64,000 nucleotides of DNA from UBA9926 sp018645765 (GCA_949372755.1 CASIBO010000004.1:124001-188000), one strand, 5' to 3'. Positions 53,846-62,699 are shown, numbered from the stretch's first letter. Notes: generated by a model not told the origin, from the letters alone. Made by a program: numbers and translations.

Positions 53846-54800
53846 TGCAAGCTCGAGCCGAGACCGCGCTCAACCCGCCAAAGCCCGCATCGGTATCGAT
53901 CTTGGCGGCACAAAAATCGAAGTCATTTGCTTAGAACCCAGCGGTCACATTTCTTACCAAAACCGATTCCCAACCCCTCGGGGACATTATCCTGACCTTC
54001 TTGAGGCGTTGGCCGAAGCCATCCTAGTAGCGGATCCGGAACCGGACCACCGCCTCATGAAGCCGATCGGAATTGGCACACCTGGTGCTGTCTCAAAAAA
54101 AACAGGCCTCATGAAAAACTGCAATACCACGGAACTCAATGGTCAGAATCTCGCCGCCGATTTAAGCCAACTGGTGTCTAGAGGCGTCAGAATCGCCAAT
54201 GATGCCGACTGTTTCGCCTTGTCTGAAGCCGTCGACGGCGCGGGTCAAGATCACAACTGTGTCTTCGGCGTCATCTTGGGAACGGGAGTAGGCGGCGGCA
54301 TCGCAATCAATCAAAGCCTCTTAGCCGGCCCGAACGCGATTGCAGGAGAATGGGGGCACAACGCCCTCCCCTTTGATCGCCTGCGACCCGATACTGATTT
54401 TCCTTGGCGCCGGGGACGGCCCTGTTATTGCGGTCAGACCGACTGCATTGAAACCTGGTTATCCGGCGACGGCGTGACACAGAGCTATGAGGCCTTAACC
54501 GGTGAGCGATGGCCCGCAGCAGAAATCTTTGACAATCCGAATCGGTCCGAGGCGACTCAAAAGACCTTCGAACAATACAGCCAGCTGTGCGCGCTCGCCT
54601 TGTCCACCGTCATCAACTTAATCGACCCGGACATCGTTGTTCTAGGCGGCGGTCTATCCAAAACACCGGGCCTTTGTCAGACAATCAAAAGCCAGTGGGC
54701 GCACTCTGTTTTTTCAGACCAGGTCACAACCCGCATTGCCTGCGCCCAGCACGGTGACGCCAGCGGCGTTCGAGGCGCAGCCTGGCTTTGGCCCGCGTGA
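53811..54800 (+). CDS. ROK family sugar kinase
   Basis: About 329 residues from the ATG at 53811; a GTG at 53835 is possible, and family homology begins at RIGIDLGGTKIEVICLE (phosphate-1 motif). Further marks are GTPGAVSKKTGLMKN, NDADCFALSEA (catalytic Asp), GTGVGGGI, GEWGHNALPF and the ROK zinc motif CYCGQTDCIETWLSG. Members phosphorylate fructose, N-acetylglucosamine, N-acetylmannosamine or glucose; the CGQTDC form is common in fructokinase/Mak-like proteins. It overlaps selO by about 35 bases and is tail-to-tail with a phosphohexomutase, which suits sugar-phosphate metabolism. Confidence 0.87.
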   Translation: MKSLKEPFVGPDASSSRDRAQPAKARIGIDLGGTKIEVICLEPSGHISYQNRFPTPRGHYPDLLEALAEAILVADPEPDHRLMKPIGIGTPGAVSKKTGLMKNCNTTELNGQNLAADLSQLVSRGVRIANDADCFALSEAVDGAGQDHNCVFGVILGTGVGGGIAINQSLLAGPNAIAGEWGHNALPFDRLRPDTDFPWRRGRPCYCGQTDCIETWLSGDGVTQSYEALTGERWPAAEIFDNPNRSEATQKTFEQYSQLCALALSTVINLIDPDIVVLGGGLSKTPGLCQTIKSQWAHSVFSDQVTTRIACAQHGDASGVRGAAWLWPA

Positions 54801-54831
54801 CTTATGGGCGCTTGAAAGCAACGGTTTTTTT

Positions 54832-56313
54832 TCAGGCTAGCGCTAAGATCGGCGTCGAGGCTTGATAAGGACTCGTGTGCCGCAGCAGCAATTGTAGAAT
54901 ATCATCCGATTGCTCGAGCAGATGTTGCGGATCCCCATCGGTCTCAAAGTTGAACCGCATGACCGCTTCGGTTGTCGACGGATTAAGACTAAAACGAACG
55001 CCCGACGCCAACCGATACGCGCGATGGGTTTCTACGCCAAAGGTTTCTCGTTTTCCATTGACTTCAAGACACCCTTCGCCTTTTAAGAGCGCTTGGTCCA
55101 AGTCAAGGATCATCGCCTCAGGATGATCCACCTGCAGACTTAACTCAGGTAGAACGGCCACTTCGCGGCGATAGGATCTGGCAAGTTGAGAAAGTGTTTG
55201 ATCGGAACTCTCAATGATTTGAAGCAGGGTCATCCAAGCCAACATGCCTGAATCGATCCCCCCCAAACTCCCAAAGTAGTGATGCGCTGAGGACTCGCCG
55301 CCATAGACCGCGCCCGTTTGATGCATTGCGGCCCGCATATGGGCTGAACCCGTCGCAACCCGAACCCCATGCCCCCCATGGCGGCTAACTGATTTTTGAA
55401 TGCTCAGCACCAACTTTGGATCGTAAACCACACAAGGGTTTTCTGCGTCCTTTAAAAAATGATCTGCCATCATTGCCATGACATAGGCATTGGGCACCAA
55501 GGCGCCTGCCTCATCAAAAAACACACATCGATCCGCATCACCATCCCAAGCAACCCCGACGCCCGCTCGACTTGTTCTCACAAACGCTGACATTTGCGCT
55601 GCGAGCGGCGGCTTGAGCGGATCCGGACCCGCCATCGGCAGACCCGTGTCTTCGCCTGTCATCCACCGAACGTCTAAATTTAAGCGGGCGGCAAGTGGTA
55701 TTGCAACGAGGCTCGCCGTCCCGTTTAAGCCATTGAGCGCGAGCGTACCTTTTGTCCAATCTAGGTCTAAGGGTTCCGCAATACGCTCAACGAACTCGTC
55801 AATCAGCGGCAGCGCAATAGGTGACTTAGGGCTCAAGGCGGCCTGCCCCCTGACGTTTTCCAGCAACGCACCCCTTAACCGATCAAGTAAATGCGCGATA
55901 GGTTCTTGGCCTCCTTGTGCTTTAAACACTTTAAAGCCATTGTCGGGCTCCGGATTATGGCTCGCGGTTACCATGACGCCCAAATCAATTCGTTCGATAC
56001 CCACGCCAAAGGCCACAATTTCCGTCGGACAACATCCAAGGTCAAAGGTTTCACAACCCGAGAACATAAAGCCTGCCATAAGGGCCTCGGCCAAGGCCGA
56101 ACTTGAGACTCGAGTATCTCGGCCAACACCAATTTTTGCTTCGGAAGACCAACTGCCTAATATACGTCCAACGGCAAAGGCGACCTCAACATCAATCTGC
56201 TCCGGTACCCTACCCCGGATATCACTGGCTCTGAAAATGGCTGTATCCAGTTGTTCGAGCGCATGCCCATGGTTTACTTTTGGTCGCAACGCCGCTACCT
56301 TAATTAGGGTCAA
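54832..56313 (-). CDS. Phosphomannomutase/phosphoglucomutase
   Basis: 493 residues, four-domain alpha-D-phosphohexomutase. The start fits AlgC-type proteins (IFRASDIRGRVPEQI), the phosphoserine loop is VMVTASHNPEPDNGFKVF, the Mg loop is VAWDGDADRCVFFDE, the sugar loop is GGESSAHHYF, and the phosphate-binding end is RFSLNPSTTEAVMRFNFE. It interconverts the 1- and 6-phosphates of mannose or glucose to supply nucleotide sugars for surface polysaccharides. It is convergent with the ROK kinase gene. Pseudomonas AlgC has both activities, so substrate choice stays open. Confidence 0.9.
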   Translation of the reverse strand: MTLIKVAALRPKVNHGHALEQLDTAIFRASDIRGRVPEQIDVEVAFAVGRILGSWSSEAKIGVGRDTRVSSSALAEALMAGFMFSGCETFDLGCCPTEIVAFGVGIERIDLGVMVTASHNPEPDNGFKVFKAQGGQEPIAHLLDRLRGALLENVRGQAALSPKSPIALPLIDEFVERIAEPLDLDWTKGTLALNGLNGTASLVAIPLAARLNLDVRWMTGEDTGLPMAGPDPLKPPLAAQMSAFVRTSRAGVGVAWDGDADRCVFFDEAGALVPNAYVMAMMADHFLKDAENPCVVYDPKLVLSIQKSVSRHGGHGVRVATGSAHMRAAMHQTGAVYGGESSAHHYFGSLGGIDSGMLAWMTLLQIIESSDQTLSQLARSYRREVAVLPELSLQVDHPEAMILDLDQALLKGEGCLEVNGKRETFGVETHRAYRLASGVRFSLNPSTTEAVMRFNFETDGDPQHLLEQSDDILQLLLRHTSPYQASTPILALA

Positions 56314-56357
56314 GACGAGAATCTTACCTGAAAATCCTCATTCACAATATGACGGTA

Positions 56358-57083
56358 TTACCTTCTTAAATCGGCACCATCACCTTCAATAAACCTTAAA
56401 ATCCAATCCGCGACGCGTGCTTGATCTGGCGACTGCGTCATGGATGAAACGGCGGCGTCATATTTCACCTCGCCCACAGCCTCACGGCGAATCTGTAATA
56501 ACGCGCGCGCATAAGCTGTGTCGAATTCCGGATGGCCCTGGAAGGTTAAAATATGTTGCTCAACTAGCATGCCGGCGATTGGACAAAATTCGCTTTGGGC
56601 CAGAATCCTGGCACCTTCAGGTAATTGCGACACTTGGTCTTGATGGCTTGAGAGTAGGGAAAATTCCGACCCGGCCGGTGCATCTGCATTTAAATCCATC
56701 AACAATCGGGTGTCGTGTCGACCTACCCCCCAACCCCGATCGCTTTTCTCGGTTTTACCCCCAAGAACTTGCGCAACCAGCTGATGTCCGAAACAAATTC
56801 CCACGAGCTTCTTTCGCGCTTTGTGCAGGGCCTGAACAAAATCCCCCAGCTGTTGAATCCAGGGCTCGTCTTCATAAACACTACGCTTGCTCCCCGTGAT
56901 CAGATAACCATCGCAGGCATCGAGTTCCGGCGGGTACTCGTGGTGCTCAACATCGTAAACCTTGACCTCACAAGGGTGCGCGGCCGTGCTCAGAATGCGC
57001 GTAAACATATCCGAGTAATCGCCGTGCGAGCGCTTTAAGTCATCGAGCACACTATCGGCCTTTAAAATTCCAACAACCGTCAC
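56358..57083 (-). CDS. Class I glutamine amidotransferase (GMP-synthase-like domain)
   Basis: 241 residues. The triad is visible: cysteine in KLVGICFGHQLVAQVLGG and His-Glu in LTFQGHPEFD. The GSKRSVYEDEPWI segment is typical of stand-alone GATase1 proteins. Translation starts with GTG at 57083 after AGGAGG at good spacing. It follows the glutamine-synthetase-like gene by 31 bases in one operon. In puu-type pathways a class I amidotransferase (PuuD) hydrolyses the gamma-glutamyl product, so this protein may release an amino acid from a gamma-glutamyl conjugate; it could instead supply ammonia. PuuD itself is more distant in sequence. Confidence 0.83.
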   Translation of the reverse strand: MTVVGILKADSVLDDLKRSHGDYSDMFTRILSTAAHPCEVKVYDVEHHEYPPELDACDGYLITGSKRSVYEDEPWIQQLGDFVQALHKARKKLVGICFGHQLVAQVLGGKTEKSDRGWGVGRHDTRLLMDLNADAPAGSEFSLLSSHQDQVSQLPEGARILAQSEFCPIAGMLVEQHILTFQGHPEFDTAYARALLQIRREAVGEVKYDAAVSSMTQSPDQARVADWILRFIEGDGADLRR

Positions 57084-57114
57084 AGCGGCCTCCTGATCAC
57101 GTTTTCATGCGCAC

Positions 57115-58485
57115 TTAAATAATTTCGAAATATCGAGCCAACTGCCAGTCGTTGACGTGTCGTTCGTACTCCCTGACTTCCCAATCGCGACTCGCGGTAA
57201 AGTGGGCTCGAAATGCCGCACCAAAGATTTTTTCGGCGGCAGATGAGGTTGCGAATTTTCGCGTCGCGTCCAATAAATTACTTGAAAACTGTTGTGATGC
57301 GGGCAGCGCATCTTGCGCATCATAAGCGTTTCCCGACACGGGTTCATCGAGCACCAGTGCAGACTCGATGCCAAGCAACCCAGCCCCCAGGGTCGCGGCC
57401 GCGGTCAAATAAGGATTTGCATCAGCCGAGCCGACCCGAAACTCCATTCGCTGCGATTTGGTCGAGCCTCGGATGACGCGCAACGCGCAAGTTCTGTTTT
57501 CGATCCCCCAAGTTGAGGCGGTCGGCGCCCAGGCGCCCTTGACCAGACGGCTATAGCTATTGATGGTCGGCGCGACAACGGCCAGCAATTCTGGCAAGTA
57601 TCGGTGCACACCGGCAACGTATTGCTTCATCACCGCACTCATCATTAAAGGATCAGCCGCATCATAAAAGGCCCCAGCGCCAGAATCTTTTGTAACGAGC
57701 GACTGATGGAGGTGCCCACTTTGACCAGGATAATCCATCGACCATTTCGCCATGAACGTCGCAATCATGCCCCGTTTTTGGAAGAAGGCTTTCACCAAGG
57801 TTTTAAAAAGCGCCGCTTTGTCCGCAGCCTTGAGACAATCATCAACAGCGATGGCAGCCTCCCAAACCCCTGGGCCCGTTTCGCAGTGAACGCTTTCCAA
57901 AGGTAGATCGTGATCGTCACAATAATCCATTAACTCATTAAAAAGGTCTGAGAGGGTAAAGGTCCTCAAGGCGGAATACCCAAAATTACCCGGCGTCAGG
58001 GGAATCAGATTTTGGTAGCCCTTGTCCGCCGCGGACTGCGCCGTTTCTTTAAAAACAAAAAACTCGTACTCAAAGGCCATGTGAGACTGAAAGCCCAAGG
58101 CATCCGCTTTTGCAATCACGCTTTGCAGGCGGCTGCGCGGGCAGATTGGATGGGGTTGACTATCCTCCGACACGAATTCCGCTAGAAACAACGGGATACC
58201 GCCCTCCTCTTTGAGTCGGCGCTCTGTATTTAAATCGATCCGATACAGCGCATCCGGAAAAGCCGTATGCCAACCCGTAAACGACGCGTTGTCATAAAGT
58301 TGATCATTAACATCCCAACCCAGTACACAATCACAGAACCCTGATACGCCGTCAGCGACCCCTGAAAATTTATCAAGGCTTATGTATTTGCCCCGCATCA
58401 CCCCGTCAATATCCGTGAAAACGAGTTTAACCCGGCGGATTCCCTCGGCGCGGTAAGTGTCTATTAACAATGTGCCTTGACTCAT
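57115..58485 (-). CDS. Glutamine-synthetase-like ligase (PuuA/GlnA3 type)
   Basis: 456 residues from the ATG at 58485, one base after the symporter stop. It has the GS fold marks: AFEYEFFVF (metal glutamates), YPGQSGHLHQSL (the GHxHxS form of non-nitrogen GS), INSYSRLVKGAWAPT and RMEFRVGSADANPYL. The adenylylation tyrosine region of GlnA is absent. Paralogues of this kind join glutamate to polyamines, ethanolamine, isopropylamine or aniline. Together with a sodium symporter upstream and a class I amidotransferase downstream, it points to uptake and gamma-glutamylation of an amine. The amine is not identified. Confidence 0.86.
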   Translation of the reverse strand: MSQGTLLIDTYRAEGIRRVKLVFTDIDGVMRGKYISLDKFSGVADGVSGFCDCVLGWDVNDQLYDNASFTGWHTAFPDALYRIDLNTERRLKEEGGIPLFLAEFVSEDSQPHPICPRSRLQSVIAKADALGFQSHMAFEYEFFVFKETAQSAADKGYQNLIPLTPGNFGYSALRTFTLSDLFNELMDYCDDHDLPLESVHCETGPGVWEAAIAVDDCLKAADKAALFKTLVKAFFQKRGMIATFMAKWSMDYPGQSGHLHQSLVTKDSGAGAFYDAADPLMMSAVMKQYVAGVHRYLPELLAVVAPTINSYSRLVKGAWAPTASTWGIENRTCALRVIRGSTKSQRMEFRVGSADANPYLTAAATLGAGLLGIESALVLDEPVSGNAYDAQDALPASQQFSSNLLDATRKFATSSAAEKIFGAAFRAHFTASRDWEVREYERHVNDWQLARYFEII

Positions 58486-58486
58486 T

Positions 58487-60247
58487 TTAAGCGGCCTGTT
58501 TTGGAATTCGAATGGCACGAACCATGTTGACCACGGCTTCAGGCGGCGGTGGCGTCACCCGCATGACGACGAGCGCAACGGCAAAATTGAGTAACATTCC
58601 TAAGGTGCCAATGCCCTCTGGAGAGATCCCAAACCACCAATGTTCCGCATGATTCAGCTCAGGTGCCATAAACTTAAAATAAACGATGTACGACGTGGTT
58701 AGCACCAGTCCGCTCAGCATTCCCGATATCGCAGCCTCTTTATTCATACGTGTCGAGAAAATGCCCAACAAGATCACTGGAAAGAAACTCGCCGCAGCCA
58801 AACCAAACGCAAACGCAACTACCTCAGCGACAAATCCAGGCGGGTAGATTCCGAACAAGCCCGCAATCAAAATGGCCAACGCGGCAGACACCCGCGCCCA
58901 TCGCAACTCTTGGGTTTCGGTCAGATTCCTTGCCAAGGTGTTTTTAAGCAAATCATGGGAGATCGCCGACGAAATCACGAGCAACAGGCCCGCCGCCGTT
59001 GACAGGGCTGCCGCCAGTCCGCCCGCCGCAACCAATGCGACAACCCAATTTGGCAATTGTGCGATTTCAGGGTGCGCCAGCACGATAATATCTCTATCGA
59101 TATAAAGCTCATTGGTGCTCGCACCGATTTCGTTCGACACGAGTCGCTCACCGGATGCGCCGCGCTGGCCTGAGAAAATTGGCTTCGCCGGCTCGAGCGC
59201 CGCCCCACCCCGATACTGCAATTTCCCATCTTCATTTTTATCGACCCAAGCCAAAAGGCCGGAATCCTCCCACTTGCTAAACCATTCTGGCAGCGCTTGA
59301 TACTCTGTTTCGTTCAATGCATCGATGATATTGAGTCGAGCAAATGCTGCGACCGCTGGGGCGGTTGTGTACAGTAAGGCAATAAAAACCAGCGCATAGC
59401 CTGCGGAGATTCGAGCATCTCGAACGCTGGGCACGGTGAAAAACCGCACAATAACATGCGGCAAACCAGCCGTGCCGGCCATGAGCGCCGCTGTAATAAA
59501 AAACATATCCACCGTCGACTTTTTGCCTTCCGTGAACGCCGCCATGCCCAGCTCTTGTGTTAAACCATCCAGTTTTTCGAGCAAGAACATCCCCGAGCCA
59601 TCGTTTACCGTGGATCCAAAACCCAGCATGGGCAGAGGAACATTGGTTAACATCAGCGAGATGTAGATCGCCGGCACCAAGTAGGCAAAAATCAACACGC
59701 AATATTGAGCAACCTGAGTATAGGTAATGCCTTTCATGCCACCCAGAACAGCATAGAAAAAAACGATCCCCATACCGATCCCAACACCCATATCGATATC
59801 GACCTCAAGGAACCGCGAAAACACAATCCCAACACCACGCATCTGCCCAGCGATATAAGTGAATGAAATGAACACCACGCAAAGCACCGCAACCAAACGA
59901 GCAGTTTGAGAATAATAGCGATCGCCAACGAAGTCTGGGACCGTAAATTTCGCAAATTTACGGAGGTAGGGCGCAAGACATAATGCGAGCAACACGTATC
60001 CGCCGGTCCAACCCATCAGATACCGGGCGCCATCGGCCCCTTCAAAGGCAATAATCCCAGCCATAGACAAGTAGGACGCAGCCGACATCCAATCTGCTGC
60101 AGTTGCTGCACCATTGGCCAGTGGGTGAACATGGCCCCCTGCCACATAAAAGTCTTTGGTTGAGCCTGAACGACTCCAAATAGCAATCGCGATATACAAC
60201 CCAAAAGTGAGCCCGACAAAAATATAAGTTAGAACTTGGGCTGACAT
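58487..60247 (-). CDS. Sodium:solute symporter, VC_2705/ActP-like
   Basis: 586 residues, about thirteen membrane segments. GHVHPLANGAATAADWMSAASYLSMAG and GYVLLALCLAPYLRKFAKFTVPDFVGDRY are typical of the ActP-like subgroup. Between the middle helices lies an extracytosolic insert with DKNEDGKLQY, an EF-hand-like loop that is common in this subgroup and may bind Ca2+. It forms a two-part system with the DUF4212 protein encoded upstream: the stop and start overlap as TAATG. Known relatives take up acetate or other carboxylates, but the downstream ligase suggests a nitrogen compound. Inner membrane. Confidence 0.9.
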   Translation of the reverse strand: MSAQVLTYIFVGLTFGLYIAIAIWSRSGSTKDFYVAGGHVHPLANGAATAADWMSAASYLSMAGIIAFEGADGARYLMGWTGGYVLLALCLAPYLRKFAKFTVPDFVGDRYYSQTARLVAVLCVVFISFTYIAGQMRGVGIVFSRFLEVDIDMGVGIGMGIVFFYAVLGGMKGITYTQVAQYCVLIFAYLVPAIYISLMLTNVPLPMLGFGSTVNDGSGMFLLEKLDGLTQELGMAAFTEGKKSTVDMFFITAALMAGTAGLPHVIVRFFTVPSVRDARISAGYALVFIALLYTTAPAVAAFARLNIIDALNETEYQALPEWFSKWEDSGLLAWVDKNEDGKLQYRGGAALEPAKPIFSGQRGASGERLVSNEIGASTNELYIDRDIIVLAHPEIAQLPNWVVALVAAGGLAAALSTAAGLLLVISSAISHDLLKNTLARNLTETQELRWARVSAALAILIAGLFGIYPPGFVAEVVAFAFGLAAASFFPVILLGIFSTRMNKEAAISGMLSGLVLTTSYIVYFKFMAPELNHAEHWWFGISPEGIGTLGMLLNFAVALVVMRVTPPPPEAVVNMVRAIRIPKQAA

Positions 60248-60582
60248 TACCGATCCTCATCCACGTTAAACCGCCGATCAAGAGCATTCATCTGGACGAC
60301 ATAAACGAAAATGAGGATCACAAAAGTATAAATCGCACCCTGCTGTGAAAACCAAAACCCCAATTTCCAGCCAAAAAAACTGTACGCGTTAAGGGCATCA
60401 ACCCAAAGAATGCCACAGCCAAACGACACGAGAAACCAAACCAGTAACAGGCTCAATAACGTTCGCACATTCGCTCGCCAGTAGGCTTGATGCCCGATTT
60501 CCTCCGAGGCTTTCGACGCCAAGTCTTCTACCGGCGCGCGACTGCCCTGGGTGTCTGGTTGCTGCTGATCTTCTTGGCTCAT
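60247..60582 (-). CDS. DUF4212 small membrane subunit of the sodium symporter
   Basis: 111 residues from the ATG at 60582, which has AGAGG eight bases upstream. A polar N-terminus of about 35 residues is followed by QAYWRANVRTLLSLLLVWFLV, the DUF4212 signature, and two membrane helices with FFGWKLGFWFSQQGAIYTFV between. The protein always accompanies VC_2705-type symporters and is thought to be an accessory subunit. The TAATG overlap with the symporter gene gives translational coupling. It is the first gene of the four-gene operon. Confidence 0.92.
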   Translation of the reverse strand: MSQEDQQQPDTQGSRAPVEDLASKASEEIGHQAYWRANVRTLLSLLLVWFLVSFGCGILWVDALNAYSFFGWKLGFWFSQQGAIYTFVILIFVYVVQMNALDRRFNVDEDR

Positions 60583-61034
60583 TGGTCTTGCCTCTTTGCT
60601 ATTGCTTGAACGACTTCGCCACGGCAATTGCGTTACGCTTCTGGGGCGATGCTCGTTTTATTCGAATTCGCGGCGCGATGCCTTGCCTGGCATTCGGTTT
60701 ACGACATACAGCCTGAAATTTTTGAGGCCAAAGCTCGCTGCGTCATTTATTGTTACCCAAACCAGCGGATTGGGCCAATGTCGGCTCTGTACCTTGCGCC
60801 TTGCCCTTAAGGGCACCTTATCTCTTATAAGACGACAGGCAAACAAAGCTCAGACGAATGTCTAACTAACGTAATTAAGCATAGTACCTTAAAAATTCAA
60901 AGAGACAGCTTGGTAAAAATCTCATCCTCTGCAACGCCCCGCTTTCTAAATCGAATCACCCTCTGTCTCACCCATCATGAGGGAGATGATGGTGTCAGCT
61001 GCTAAACAAAGGACGTGGTTCTCGCTGGTTGCAC
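60583..61034. other. Upstream region of the symporter operon, with palindromes
   Basis: No gene is supported here. TGCCCTTAAGGGCA (60802-60815) is a perfect 14-base palindrome, followed at once by CTTATCTCTTATAAG (60817-60831), an imperfect inverted repeat that shares CTTATCTCT and ATAAGAC with the element before the ABA4-like gene. These look like operator sites for the leftward operon or for distant control; the sigma70 promoter could not be fixed. Confidence 0.45.
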
Positions 61035-61220
61035 TTAGCTATGTTCATCGCCATCATCCGTCTGCCAGCACAGTTCGCCAGCTTCCAAATTTAGCGCACC
61101 TTCAGCGTCATGACTGACATAATCGCCCTCGAACTGCTTGAGCACATCCTTAACGACGCTGAGCGATAACCGAGGCCTAAAAGGGCACTCGATTCCAAGG
61201 TCCCAGCTACTTGTGAGCAC
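61035..61220 (-). CDS. Possible small protein, unknown
   Basis: 61 residues from a GTG at 61220. The composition looks protein-like and acidic at the C-terminus (FEGDYVSHDAEGALNLEAGEL, ending DDGDEHS). The open frame continues about 19 codons upstream to a stop and reads equally protein-like there (RFAVKIILQRGKYFVLT), with no standard start codon in that part, so either an unusual start or a decayed gene is possible. There is no good ribosome site. No family is recognised. Confidence 0.28.
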   Translation of the reverse strand: MLTSSWDLGIECPFRPRLSLSVVKDVLKQFEGDYVSHDAEGALNLEAGELCWQTDDGDEHS

Positions 61221-61282
61221 GAAATATTTGCCGCGCTGCAGTATTATTTTGACAGCAAAACGATCGAACGTGATACTTCACG

Positions 61283-61302
61283 CTTATCTCTACAGAGATA
61301 AG
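61283..61302. promoter_or_regulatory. Perfect inverted repeat upstream of the ABA4-like gene (candidate operator)
   Basis: CTTATCTC (61283-61290) and GAGATAAG (61295-61302) pair perfectly around TACA. It ends 15 bases before the ATG, overlapping the start of the leader, so a bound protein would block transcription, or the RNA hairpin could hide the GGAG ribosome site just after it. Confidence 0.55.
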
Positions 61303-61317
61303 ACTTTCGGAGCCTTT

Positions 61318-61764
61318 ATGAGTCTAGAACAGTTATTCAGCCTTTGCGGCAGCCTATCGATGATCGGTTGGCTTGGTCTTGCATTAGCGCCCCGTTGGCA
61401 TATAACCCGAGATTGGGCCGCGCCCGTCATTGCGCCTATTATCATCGGCGCCGTCTATGTTTGGCTGATGATGAACAATTTTTCGGCCGCCCCGGAGGGC
61501 GCAGGCTTTGGCTCTCTTGCAGGCGTCGCATTACTGTTTTCTGTCCCCGAGCTATTGCTCGCTGGATGGATCCATTATTTGGCTTTTGACTTATTTGTCG
61601 GCGCCTGGGAAGTTAAAGATGCTCAACAAGCGGGCATCCACCACGTTGCTGTAATCCCTTGTCTATTCGCGACGCTAATGTTCGGCCCTGGCGGTTTGGT
61701 GCTGTATTGGATCATCAAACTGACTTACCGCGTCATTCATCAGATGCGAGCCAGCGAGGCCTGA
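61318..61764 (+). CDS. ABA4-like (DUF4281) membrane protein
   Basis: 148 residues from the ATG at 61318, with GGAG six bases upstream. Four membrane helices are seen. VPELLLAGWIHYLAFDLFVG, then GAWEVKDAQQAGIHHVAVIP and FGPGGLVLYWIIK, are the conserved core of the ABA4-like family, named after the plant neoxanthin-forming protein; bacterial members have no proven activity, though some are linked to light or carotenoid genes. No carotenoid or opsin gene lies in this window. It is followed two bases later by an unknown membrane protein, so the two form a unit. Confidence 0.82.
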   Translation: MSLEQLFSLCGSLSMIGWLGLALAPRWHITRDWAAPVIAPIIIGAVYVWLMMNNFSAAPEGAGFGSLAGVALLFSVPELLLAGWIHYLAFDLFVGAWEVKDAQQAGIHHVAVIPCLFATLMFGPGGLVLYWIIKLTYRVIHQMRASEA

Positions 61765-61766
61765 TC

Positions 61767-62591
61767 ATGGAACACCCAGCCTCTATTGCTGCGTCGCAGT
61801 GGACAAACTGGCGCACTTATAAAAACTGTGATCCCACCTGGTTTTATTCTGCCCTTGGGCTCTCGGTTCTCGCAATCATTTGCCTACTCGCCGGCAGCAT
61901 CGACGACCGTTTATACAATGGGGTTTCGGTGTGGAGCAAGCCCTTCAAGTTTGCACTGTCACTTGCCGTGTATATCGCCACACTGATGTTTTTTGTCCGT
62001 TACCTGCCTACCCAGTATCTCCGAGCCGGAGCGGGCCTCTGGGTAGCAAATTCGATTACCGCAACCATGATGTTAGAGATGGCTTATATTGCCATTCAAG
62101 CCAGCCTCGGCGAAGCCTCTCACTTTAACATCACGACACCTTTTCACAGCATGATGTATTCAATGATGGGGATTGGTGCCGCTTGGCTGGTAATCGCTCC
62201 CCTTTGGCTCGCTTGGATTATCTGGCGGAACAACAAGAAGCGCGATGTTATGGCATTTTCTATTGTTATCGGATTAGCATTAACCTTTGGCTTAGGCGGT
62301 GGGTTCGGGGGTTACCTTGGGAATCAAACCAGCCATTGGGTTAGCGCCGCGGCAACCGATGCAGACGGCTTGTGGCTATTTAACTGGGCAACAAACGGCG
62401 GCGATCTACGGGTCGCTCACTTCTTCGGAATGCACGCGATGCAAGTTGTGCCATTATTCGCTTTACTGCTGCCGCAACGGTTAAGAGCACATACTGCTTA
62501 TGCCCTCGTTATCGGGTTCTCGGCTGCCTATGCCACATTTTCCGTGCATACCTTTGTGCAAGCCATTCAAGGTCAGCCCTTCATCAGCTGA
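61767..62591 (+). CDS. Membrane protein of unknown function paired with the ABA4-like protein
   Basis: 274 residues from the ATG at 61767, with GAGG eight bases upstream and only two bases after the ABA4-like stop. About seven membrane helices are seen. Polar or aromatic residues inside or near helices (SVWSKPFKFALSLAVYIATL, HFNITTPFHSMMYSMMG, HFFGMHAMQVVPLFALLLP) include several histidines (THW, VAHFFGMHAM) that could bind a metal, haem or pigment. No known family is recognised. An integral membrane enzyme or sensor working with the ABA4-like protein is possible; this is inferred from context only. Confidence 0.7.
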   Translation: MEHPASIAASQWTNWRTYKNCDPTWFYSALGLSVLAIICLLAGSIDDRLYNGVSVWSKPFKFALSLAVYIATLMFFVRYLPTQYLRAGAGLWVANSITATMMLEMAYIAIQASLGEASHFNITTPFHSMMYSMMGIGAAWLVIAPLWLAWIIWRNNKKRDVMAFSIVIGLALTFGLGGGFGGYLGNQTSHWVSAAATDADGLWLFNWATNGGDLRVAHFFGMHAMQVVPLFALLLPQRLRAHTAYALVIGFSAAYATFSVHTFVQAIQGQPFIS

Positions 62592-62699
62592 GCGCCAGGC
62601 GCGGGCTTTTTGACAACGGACCATAGGTATAAGGCGGCGTCCCACTCACACACCGCGCCAAGCATCATTATCAGAAAATCGTGTTTTTCCCCTACGACG

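Noticed and set aside
61138..61317. 60-residue N-terminal extension of the ABA4-like protein
   Set aside because: The ATG at 61318 has GGAG upstream and matches the family start; the extension would cross the palindrome and has no conserved pattern.
62592..62620. GC stretch followed by TTTTT after the unknown membrane protein (terminator candidate)
   Set aside because: Only a three- to four-base stem can form next to the T-run; the longer GCGCC/GGCGC pairing would leave an impossible one-base loop.
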